NCBI GenBank assembly: GCA_964035795.1
Contig: OZ038321.1
Span: forward strand, 8,325,446 to 8,389,445
Source: Pterobdella sp. o SKG-2022
Lineage: Eukaryota > Annelida > Clitellata > Hirudinida > Piscicolidae
Direction of reading: 5' to 3'
DNA: 64,000 bases
Part shown: positions 39,964-49,981 of the stretch, in pieces
How the letters are laid out: each line of letters begins with the position of its first letter
Position numbering within the stretch: position 1 is the stretch's first letter
The notes under the pieces: generated by a model
The model's database searches: none
What the model saw: the letters and a program-made list of their open reading frames with translations, nothing else
Told to the model about the DNA's origin: nothing
Translations under genes and position numbers: made by a program

Positions 39964-40572
39964 AAAGCGAAGTTGACGATGAAGATGGTAATTTTATAAA
40001 TTTGCATAAGAAACTATATATAAAAATTCAAATCATATTTCACAGTGGATCTTGTTGTCATGCTTATTTTAATGGTTGTTTTCCTTTTCACATGTGTAAT
40101 TATTTCTCTCCCCGTCAATACCCTTGAAAGGTAGAAAAGATGTTATGTGTATACTTTGAAAGACCATAATAGTTTTGTGAAACTTTCAGGCTTTTCACGT
40201 CGAAACCAGCTCATCAAATTTTCGACCATGAAGGTTTTTTATCAGTTTTTTTCTTTATCAATTTTAAATTCACTTTTTAAATAATTCTGTCTCATATTTT
40301 CTATTTTGTGTAATAACTTTGTTGTATGTAAGCAATATGAGTCATTTGAATAAGCAGTTGAATAAGACTCCTTGTTATTGATTGAAGATGACCCATGCAT
40401 AATGTGGGTTCTTGCAGACACAATAGTGCCAGAGGCTGATTCGGATGGTGATGATGACAAAGACGAAAGTTTCTTTAGCATAATCAAGGATAGAAAACGA
40501 CGTAGTCAAAGTTTGAGGTCTTCGAGGAAACTGCATTCAAATTATTATCTTTACGGCGTGTTGAGAAGGTGA
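39964..40572 (+). CDS. Transmembrane and cytoplasmic-tail exons (possible alternative 3' end of the lectin gene)
   Basis: Four exons join in phase: 39964-39987, 40046-40130, 40190-40233 and 40418-40572. They encode an acidic lead (SEVDDED), a single hydrophobic helix (VVMLILMVVFLFTCVIISL), then a tail with an acidic cluster (DSDGDDDKDE), a basic Ser-rich stretch (KRRSQSLRSSRK) and a C-terminal YGVL, then a stop. YGVL fits the YxxPhi endocytosis or YxxL phosphotyrosine pattern. The first exon accepts phase 1, the phase left by exon 5 (36594) of the upstream lectin gene. I infer a membrane-anchored ending of that gene; an independent gene whose 5' exons I missed is the alternative. Confidence 0.6.
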
Positions 40573-42277
40573 TGCATAATCAAAAAGAACCACTCTGAGC
40601 AACCATTTAAAGACGTTCTACTAAACATTTATAAACGATCAAAATGAATTCAAAGAATTTGACGGAGATTTTATGTTAGAAAATAAATAATTTCTTTAGT
40701 ATTCTCGTTTAATTTCAGTGTTTCATTTCAACTATCAACCTTGAATAATAAACTTCAGGTTTTTCAAAAATGTAAAATTTTTCTCTAATTGATCATTCAT
40801 ATTATGTTGCAAATTATGAGTTCGGCATTCAAATACTCTAAAATAAAACTTTTATTTTCTGTTTTCTCAGTTTTTAATAGCTTTAATTAGATTCCATATT
40901 TAAAATGCCGTTTTCTTTACGAAACTTTAATCTGCGTTATAAAAACCTTTAATAAAGATTAGTTTTAAAAAAGTTGTCACCCTTTGTAACAATACCGCAT
41001 CATTCGACTTAACTGTCATGTATGATGTAGATAGGTGTGCAATTGATAGCAGAATGTATTTAATATATCAACCATGCACCCACACAAGAAATTGATCAAG
41101 GTCCCAAAGTATCCATACAGAACTAACACCTGCTACAAGCAATTAGATCGACACGGGTGAAAAATATAGAGTTTATATTAAATATAACCAACAAGAAATT
41201 AAAACACAATCAATATACAGCTTTAAATAGCTGTAATTAGATTATTCTAAAATTTTGAACGGTTTATTGACCGAAAAGCAAGTTTTTTGACGTTCTTTAG
41301 ATGTAACTAATGATGATGAAAAGGATAGTCTTTATTGATGTAGGATTTTGCTTGAATACCAAATGTAAAAAATTTCTTTAGAGATCTTTAATATGTATCT
41401 ACAAACCTATTTATCTATGAATAGTTTGAGTTTTTGTGGAGCTTTTTGATTCTTACAGAACCACATCAAAAGGAGAGGTCTTTGAAACAAGATCAAGTAA
41501 TGTGAAGAAATGCGGTATTTATTTAGCTACTAATTTAATGTACCGAAAACACACTGTGGGACAGGTGTTAATTGTCGGGCAAACACGGGATCGAACCCGG
41601 TAAATTTGGATAACTAAGTTTAATGCTTAACCACTGAGCTATACGGGCAGAGTAATCATACTTCATATAACTGTATGTGTTTTTGGAGTTCATTTCCCTA
41701 ATAAACATCCAACTGAAATGGCGCACGTTTTAATTTTTTGAAAATAATCATAACAACAGAGGTAGTTTACTACAACATTAAAACCCTGGAAGGTATTTTA
41801 ATTGAATATAATTTAAATGAAAATTAATCTAATTTAATTAATATCTTCAAATACCTTAATTGGTAATAAACCGCTTACTAACAAGACCACCCGGTCAACT
41901 TGCACTTATATGTCTCATGGTATTAAACAGACGTTTTAAATGCACAATCTTCACGTATTTTTATACCTTCCTCAATCTTGGTTGTTTAATATTAAAAAAA
42001 TAAAATAACAAAGAATTAGGGTATTAACAATTAAAATATAAATCTCGGCCTTTATTTAACATGCGGTATTGCATTTGCTCTACACTGGGATATTGAACAT
42101 AAAGATATATCAGTTGTATTCGGACTTATTGTGATAATATTCATGAATGGAAACTCTCGGTTTGCTCAAACCTTTTAAAAAACACATTAACTTTGAAGCC
42201 ATTTGAAAATTTATAGTAATAAATATAAAAAAATTCAAAAGTTTAACAAGTATAAAATAGATGTTTAATCAAGGTAA
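40573..42277. other. Intergenic spacer between convergent genes
   Basis: Lies between the + strand transmembrane exons and the 3' end of the - strand FHL gene. It contains SINE copy C. No other exon is apparent. A TTTATT near 42051 could be the - strand polyadenylation signal of the FHL gene. Confidence 0.45.
41513..41651 (-). mobile_element. tRNA-derived SINE, copy C (minus strand)
   Basis: Read on the minus strand: TATAGCTCAGTGGTTAAGCA (A-box) and GGGTTCGATCCCGTG (B-box), then ACACCTGTCCCACAGTGTG, the same central block as copy A. The shared AAAGCGC tail is not clear here, so the copy may be 3'-truncated or a subfamily. Confidence 0.75.
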
Positions 42278-45200
42278 TCATAAAGGATCAGCTGACTCGT
42301 CTGTGAACTTATGACTATCACTGACGCAGAAAGGGCATTTCACTTCATTCTCAGCCACTAAAAAACTTTTATCGACCAAGTTCAATCCGCAGCTCTTGCA
42401 GTTGAAGCACCCGTTATGCCAATGTTTGCCTTCAAATGAAACAGACCTAGTGTTGCTTTCTCCTGCGGTGAGGTAGATGTTGTAGGTGGCATTTTTATTG
42501 TTGGTTTTATCAATACTAAAATTCAGAAAAACCTATAATAATACTTGTCATGAGTTTAAAAATGTTAAAAAATAAACCCTTGATATGATCAGAGCACCGA
42601 AAGCATTTCTTATCGTTCTGTTGTTTGAAGCAAGGGTAGCAAAATATTTGGGAGTCCACTATCATGAAATCACTCTCAGACAAGTTCCTTATTAGTAACA
42701 ATAATGAGATTAAAATTTCAATATAAACAATAAACATTAAAGACGTTCAATTGGCAAAGATTAAAACTAAGCCTTCAGTGATTATGGCTTAACTGTCGAT
42801 AAAGCTTAAATAAAAACAACTTAAGAGAAACTTTAATTTTTCCCTCAAAGTTGATGGTAATGAGAAGTAAAAGACAAACTTGTTGCATACATGGCAGTTG
42901 AAGCAAGATCCATGCCAACTCAGACCCCCTGTCCTCAAGCCTCCATTGTTGATTATCTTGTCATTATTAACTTCATTTTATTTAAAAAATTCTAGGTATT
43001 AATGAGATTTTATGCAAAAAAAATTATGGTAAAAAATCAATATTTCTATAGATGTATATGTGGTTTTTAAAAATTATCTCTGATCAAGTATATGTACTTG
43101 AGTTTTCACACAACTTTGAATTCTATTCGAAAGCTTGAACAAAACCTTAAACATTACAAACACCGATTTTTAAATGCTTCAATTCAATAAAACTTTGAAA
43201 TAATTTATAACTTATTTTTTTTACTATTGGTCACAGTAAGTTGAAATAATAAAAATCTTTGAGTAATAATAATAGAATAGCTAACCAATTTTATATATAA
43301 TGCTACTAGTTATCTAATCTATAAAAATTTTCAATGTTACAAAAATAATAGTTTATAATATAATATAACTTCGAAAACACCAATACAACTTCAATAAGGG
43401 CATTAACTTGCATGGCACCTTGTGACACTGGGCACATTTGGGTGCATAGTTGACTTCATAACATGTGACACAAAGTGGATCATCATTGTGAAGGACAAAG
43501 AGATTGGCCTTTATCGGGTCACGGCAATGTTGACACCTGAAGCAATCCTCATGCCAATAACCGCCATCAAACTCGTATTTGACCTGGCCTGTGTTCGTTG
43601 TGGTTGTGTTCATGTGTTTGAAGGAGTGAATGATAGGTTATGAAGTTTTTGCTATCTAATATAAGTGAGTGCGATATGGGTTGTTTCCATCGATACTACA
43701 AAGAACATTAACCATCTACCGATGTATTTGGTTACGTCCGTACTCCCTTTCAATCAAAATCCATAAAATTTCCGTTACTTTATCATGTTTAAAAATTATT
43801 AATCAAACAAGGATTACAAAAAATTTAATAGTTTTGTCATTCAATAATTCTTTTCAAAATACATTTCTTCAAAGGTGTCAACATGCTTTGAAACATTAAA
43901 ACCAAAGAAACATACCATCTCTGAAATAAGAGTCACACTTGCAACATTTGGAAGCGGGTATTTTCTGGTAGCATTTGAGACAAAAGATATGATCTGAATT
44001 GCATGCAAACTGTTTGTCGACCAGGGGAAGGTTACATGACCAGCATGAGAAACAAGAGACGTGCCAGTGGTTCTCTTTGAAATGTGCCTCCTATAAATTC
44101 GTTCAGATAGTTAAGATAGTGATGATATATTTGTAAAAAATTTCTAAAAAACCTTCACTTATTAAACTATGTTAAAAACCCATGTTAGAATCTGAAAAAT
44201 AACTTGAGATTCATAAAATCCATATGAAATTGTCTATATAATTAAGTATAGTGGCCAAAAAGATAATCTCTATAAAAAGTAACGTACAGAGTATCGACAA
44301 CAGCTTTAAGAATTTCTTTATTTTTAAACTACTGTGTTCAGCTAATTTAAGCGAAGCTGATAAGTTATTTTGAAACATTCGAGGCATACAGACCCGCTGG
44401 TCAGGTCCTATGACATTGTGACAGCTGATGCAGCGGTGAGCACAGTGGTTCTCAAAGCACGACCCACACACGGGCTTGTTCTCATGCTTGAGGTATCTGA
44501 GCAAAGATTTATGGGTTTTTGGTTTTAGTATGCATTATCACAATTGTTAAATGGTTTATCAGCTTGTGTCGGTACGGTATCAAGGTTGGCATTTCAAGAG
44601 GTTCTTATACGGCCACGTCGGAATCTGGGCGTTGTTAGATTCTTGAATATGTCGACAAAGTTAAGTTTTCTTAAAACTTGACGTATATAATACAAGGAAA
44701 AATTTTCGTATAGTTGTGTGATTGATAACCTGTATACTATTTTTTTTTATATTTATTTTTAGAATATAATTTAATTTTTTTTTCAAGTAATTTGGGAATT
44801 ATAAATGAAAAAATATTTATGAATAAATCCAATTATAATTCTGAAGAGATATCCTTTCACTGACACTTATACAAACACCTTCACAACTTCCTCTTGCTGT
44901 GATGTTTGGAAGACCATCTTGCCTTGATCGTTTATTATACTTCATTATCTACATACACCATCATGTTGGTTTTTAATCCTTAAATGAAAATTTAAATCCT
45001 CTATGAAGTGAGCTAAATGAGATTTGAGGTGACTGCATCGACTTGGTGCTAAGTCGTATATAACTGAATAATCCTTCCTTCTCTCCAGTAAATATAGAAA
45101 GTTAAGATTTAATATTCTTAAAAACTGAAATTTTCCGAATGGTTTTTAATTGTTTCGTATATTTCAAAACTAGATTCTGAAGAAAAGTTTTCGTTATCAA

Positions 45201-45779
45201 AGCTAAAATTCATTGCTAGATTGCAGATCTGATGATGAAGTTAGGGTATGGTTCTCACGCATTCATAAACAAAAAACATTTAAATGGGACTTCTTAGATA
45301 TTAACTAAAAAGTTAGAATAAAAGTATTTAAAAATTTTTAGTTGCAATTTAGTTAAATCATATCCAAATGTTCCTTTATTTTAATTTTTAATTCTGTGAA
45401 ATTCTCATTTTTCTCTCTAAACCTTTTCGAATTAATTATTTACTCACTTTATATATATTTCATTGTAATTAATCAACAAATTCGATAATAATCATTAAAA
45501 TATGAATTTTTCAAATTTGGAAAATTCTTCGCATTTTTATTCCGGATTTTTGATGGTTTCGGCATTCAAACATCCGTATTTTCAAAGTCCACTACATTCT
45601 TATGCACGTTAATATCGGCAATTGAACATAATATCAAAAACTAAATTGAAGTTACATGAACAAAAAGAGATAACAGAGAAATAAATGAAGTATCAAATAT
45701 ATAGCAACTTCTTGCCAGCCAGCAGCTGATGACATAAGGAACACTGCAGTAGTGTCCTGTCAGCTCCTCTCGACTCCAT
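42278..45779 (-). CDS. FHL: Four-and-a-half LIM domain protein (FHL family)
   Basis: Seven minus-strand exons, in order: 45709-45779, 44394-44496, 43916-44090, 43419-43588, 42880-42956, 42578-42687 and 42278-42462. Together they make 296 codons plus stop, close to the usual ~280 residues. The first two exons give the half LIM (CSLC, then KKYLKHENKPVCGSC). Four full LIM domains follow, with CISC/WHVSCFSC/CLKC, CCKC/WHEDCFRC/CVTC, CAQC/WHGSCFNC/CYPC and CFRC/WHNGCFNC/CPFC as zinc-ligand landmarks. FHL proteins are scaffolds shuttling between focal adhesions or sarcomeres and the nucleus, acting as transcription cofactors. Splice sites were chosen by phase and LIM spacing; exon 5 uses GACAAG and exon 7 ACCGCAG as acceptors. 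The start is the first Met ahead of CSLC. It converges on the lectin locus. Confidence 0.92.
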
Positions 45780-47172
45780 TTCTGCCTCGTTTGATACATA
45801 GTGTATATTGATTAATATATGTTCAATAAAATTTTGTTACCGCTTAAAACATAAAGTATATTGTTATGATGTGCTTGAAGAAACTTTGGTACGTGATGAA
45901 TGATCGATTGTGGTTTCAATGGGAAAAAACTGTTACCCTCTATTCAAAAAACTATAATGTTAAATTTATTTAAATTAGTACTTGGTTCTGATAGTTTATT
46001 TATCAAAAAGATATATGTTAAAAAGTCCAAAAAAGCGAGTATTTGGGATTATATTCATTGTTCTTCAGTTATTATAGCACTAATTTATGAAATTGTATTT
46101 ATTTCACTGATTCAACTTAAAGCTTTGTACTTTCACTTTTGCTTGTTGAAAGCTTTGTGGTTTTCATGATGAAAATTTTTTACTTATAGATGGAAGTATA
46201 TTTTAAAAAAGTTAATTCAAGTTGATTGGATTTCACTTTTTTTGGAACATATTCAATAAATGACTGATTAACAAACTTACCAATTCTGAGTGTCGATTGA
46301 TAGTTTTATTTTGATTAAAACTGAATATTTACAAAGAAAAACTATTCTAAAAAATTTAAAACACAAAATGTTACATTTTGAATTCATAAAACACATGAAA
46401 TGGCATTAAAAAACTGATAATTTGAAGTCTCTGATTTCAACAGGTAGTCCTATATTTGGTTTCGATGGAAAAGCCTTTAAAGTTCATTTCTACGGTGAGT
46501 TTTTTTAGGATTTCTATTAACACTTTTAAAAGATAATTTTTTATTATCGGGAATTTAATACCCTTCGAGAAGCTTCCTCGTTGATATCGAGCTTATATCA
46601 ACTGTAGATCAGCACGAATTACAAGCTAGATTTTTTCCTTAATTTTACGATAAATATCGGGAAAAAATTGAAGATTATTTCGAGGTAATACACTTCGTAT
46701 AAGAACTCGATGAAAGACTTTCTTTGAGAAATGGCTGACGATTAGCCTGTACTATTGAACAACAAATGATTGTATTGACCACCACAATGTAACTCTTTAC
46801 AACCAACTTTTTTTGTATTTTTTTCAATATACAACGTTTATACCCCTACAGATTCGATAGAACAAAGATAACATTACACTCGTTTAATGATTGGAGCGAA
46901 GACGATGAAAACGAGTGCCAAACCACCCACTATCATAAGGAAAAGACGCTATAAAACAACATTCAGATTTATAATAAATACAAAATATCTAATTAATTAT
47001 AAATTAGTAATAATTAAATTAAAAATAAACTAGCACTGTGAACCATCATCATAAGAACACCCGAAAATCAACCACATGAACCATGACTTAGTTAAACATC
47101 CAAAATCCTACTTAATATCTCGATGCACCCCCACTAGACCAAAGTCATAATATACAACATATGGGTATTGTT
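45780..47172. other. FHL 5' flank and SSR2 3' flank
   Basis: Should contain the FHL promoter and the SSR2 transcript end. On the + strand an isolated exon-like stretch is listed separately at 46444-46494. The 89-codon frame at 45900-46169 has no family similarity or splice context and is not called. Confidence 0.45.
46444..46494 (+). CDS. Orphan exon-like segment
   Basis: A 51-base stretch sits between a clean TTTCAACAG acceptor and a GTGAGT donor. In phase 1 it reads SPIFGFDGKAFKVHFY. Downstream, CCCCTACAG at 46843-46851 starts another short open stretch. In phase 1 this ends after DSIEQR; in phase 2 it continues to WSEDDENECQ and a stop. No 5' exons are identified; it may be chance or the tail of a + strand gene. 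Confidence 0.25.
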
Positions 47173-49426
47173 TCAATTCTTTTTGACTTTGTTGTACTTG
47201 TTGTTACTGGACTGCCAGAGGAGATAAGGAATGGCCAACGATGGTAGGGTCATTATAACAAATGCTGCCCAGTCCAACTGTTGAAGATATTAATATTATT
47301 AATATATGGTATTAATGATATAAGGTGACTTAATTTTTCTTCAGTTTGTGTTAACTAAAATTTGTATTATTATAAAGAACAAAAGATAATTTTACATACA
47401 AAATCAATTGATTTTAAATATAAAAGATACATTTAATGAGTTTTTGCTTGAAATTAATTGAACAAGAAAAACTCTATCAAACAATATGGAATGTACACCA
47501 AATCAATCACTTATACTTCACATCACACAGCATACAGTCACAGATATATTAGAACGCCAATATACCACATGTCCGGAGTACTTCCTGTCATACTCCTTGA
47601 ACTGCATGAAGTACCCTGTACCCAGGGCGCTTGTGAACCCCTCCTGTTGTGAGATACTATTTGATTGGACATTATATCTACAGGTGTAGCTAAATGTTTA
47701 ATGGCAGTTGTCATAAGTTGTGGTTGAACATATACTAAAAATGGTTCTTGAATGGGTGACTTGGTATTGGCTGAGGTTTATATGGAGATTTTGTTGAGGA
47801 TTGTTACCAGCAGATCATATGGATTAAGTATCATATAACTTCAATCAACTAATGGATTATAAGAAAAAAGTTCTTAATATTCAAGCATTGATAGATATAG
47901 ATGTTGGAGAACATCATTTAAAATTTATTATGCTCAAACAATGATGAAGTACAATAGCCTGAATCTCAAAGTATTTATTAAATGACACGAAGCTTTTCAT
48001 AAGGCTAGCTTAAATTATTAAGTTATATTCATTTAATAATTTAAACTAGCCTTATGAAAAGCTTCGTGTCATTTAATAAATACTTTGTGTTTGTTGTCCT
48101 TACTTTGCTCAAAAAATGATTGTAGACATCACTATTTAGAGATTCCTATATATAAAACAGAAGCTTTCATTAAATAAAAATTTACATTCATAAAATGGTG
48201 AAACAGCCTACATAGCCATAACAATAATGATAAAAAAATATTACATTGCTTGATTTCACATCGATGGAGTTGGACTTTATACCGTGAACAAAATATACTA
48301 ATATGCAAACAGCTTAATATCTGATTTAATTTGCAAAAACACACTCAATTTTTATGAACATTTATGTTATAGATTCATGACTTGAAGTGCCAATACTGTA
48401 ACCTTATACTCAGTGGCAGTCTCTGAAGGCAGGTAAGAAATGGAGGCTGCAGAGAAGTTGTATGAGCCTGAAGAGAGGGGTTTCAACACAACTACATGAC
48501 TCACATTGGTGTTGCTGCAGTTATTTTAATGCTTTCAATTCAATGGTCTCACACTGTGTATTGAGTTGACTGGGTATTTAACAACATAACAAGGTTTATA
48601 GTTGAAGACATTTTTGATTTCTCATCAAGTCAAAGTAATAAAAAATAAATCATTGAAGACTAAATTTTTTTTTTAGTTGATTAAATAGAAAGCTTTTAAT
48701 TTTTAGTGGAACATTTTTAACCATAAAATTTACAAACTGTTAATAAAGAACTCATATTTAAAATTAAATATTTATTGAGCAGTAATAAAGTAAAGATGTA
48801 TTAATAATGTAAGATATTCTTGTCAATAACTTTGTAGAATTTTTTCAAAAACCATTGTGTTGTTTTAATATACATAAATAAAGATTTATAAGCTATACAT
48901 CCTTTGTGAGGTAGATTCAAATCTTCCTTAATAATTAAAACAAAATATTTTCATCACTTCTATTGGTAACTTAATAAGCACCATTATATTAAAAAGTTTA
49001 ACAATTGACTTCATCAAAGCAACACTCACGGGCCAATTCGGTTCCATTTGGCAGTTGTGGACCCCTGCACTAATTCAAATGAACTTTCTGGAAATCCTTC
49101 CTCTTCCAGATGCACATCATGAGCTGCTCTGATATAATATTGGTTTTTCCAAATATTCAGAACTACTCACTATATATGAATAATTATATGAAACAGCATT
49201 TGAAAAATGAAAATTAGATTATGATAGAACTAAATACAGAAGTAAGATCTGCAAACCCTGATCCAACGTTGTAGATGGTGTATTCAACAGTCAACTCTTT
49301 GTTTTCCACTAAAACATTGTTCAGTACGGACTTTTTAACTAATAGTCTAGCTACTTCATCATCTTCACTAAAAACTCCAACAACAAAAGCCAATAAGACA
49401 GAAACAAAGATAACTTTCAAAGCCAT
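47173..49426 (-). CDS. SSR2: Translocon-associated protein subunit beta (TRAP-beta / SSR-beta)
   Basis: A subunit of the ER translocon-associated complex that assists insertion of nascent secretory proteins at Sec61. Five coding exons, in order: 49257-49426, 49030-49128, 48403-48514, 47566-47643 and 47173-47277, giving 187 codons plus stop; the human protein has about 183. The signal peptide is [20 protein letters not shown]. The lumenal domain has [27 protein letters not shown] with [11 protein letters not shown] (a conserved glycosylation-type site) and [12 protein letters not shown]. The last exon has [20 protein letters not shown], a single membrane helix, then a short Lys-rich cytosolic end KVKKN. 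Every splice phase matches. An upstream non-coding exon with a GTGAGT donor lies at 49573 and above, and the start codon follows a CATTTCAG acceptor by 10 bases. Head to head with SPAG17. Confidence 0.95.
47967..48087. repeat. Hairpin with ~54 bp nearly perfect arms in an SSR2 intron
   Basis: Arms 47967-48020 and 48034-48087 differ at about one position around a ~13 bp loop. The pairing includes ACGAAGCTTTTCATAAGGC with GCCTTATGAAAAGCTTCGT. The high identity suggests a young insertion or active arm homogenisation. Confidence 0.85.
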
Positions 49427-49572
49427 TTGCTTAGCCCTGAAATGATAAGAAAGACATGCAGAAGCAGATTTGATAAATTCATACAAGCCAACTAATTAAA
49501 ATTTTTATATAAATAATAAAAACTGTTAATCCATTGAATATATATTGTTGAGCTATGATACTAATAACTCAC

Positions 49573-49680
49573 GTTTCAATCCTCCGATAAAGGGACACGT
49601 ACAGGGTTAAAAAGAATTCGATAGAAACAAACTATATAAATCATATAGCACCTAATTTAGTGCAGTTTAATAAAAAAGTT
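49573..49680 (-). other. SSR2: Non-coding first exon / 5' UTR of SSR2 (approximate)
   Basis: On the minus strand, GATTGAAAC/GTGAGT at 49573/49572 is a strong donor with no start codon ahead of it that fits SSR2. It pairs with the acceptor ATTTCAG just before the coding exon (ending 49436). The outer (transcription start) border is a guess. Confidence 0.5.
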
Positions 49681-49911
49681 GAGTAAATCAATGTAAAACT
49701 AAAAAATTGTTGTTGAATTTTTTTGAGAATTTTTCACTAACTATCTAACTAGTTAAATAAATATAAAAAAAGTTATTCACATTTTAGCAATGATATAAGT
49801 AGAGACATTATAAAAAAACGTAGAAAATTATATACCAAAATATTTAATAGTTAAAAATTTTTGTAACCTAAGTCAACATTTAATCATAACTTTCTTGCCT
49901 TTTAAACGTCT

Positions 49912-49925
49912 GTTGCCATAGAGAT
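49912..49925 (+). promoter_or_regulatory. Candidate RFX X-box of SPAG17
   Basis: GTTGCCATAGAGAT fits the X-box pattern RYYNYY-N2-RRNRAC except for the last base. It ends 57 bp before the SPAG17 start codon. RFX factors with FOXJ1 drive genes of motile cilia, so this placement in front of an axonemal gene is what the family would predict. One near-match in AT-rich DNA can arise by chance. Confidence 0.5.
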
Positions 49926-49981
49926 AATTTCATTAGAAGATAAATAAGGAATTAAAATCTTTAATTTTTAGCTTCTTTGTA

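Noticed and set aside
45900..46169. 89-codon + strand frame
   Set aside because: Hydrophobic AT-rich composition without homology or splice signals.
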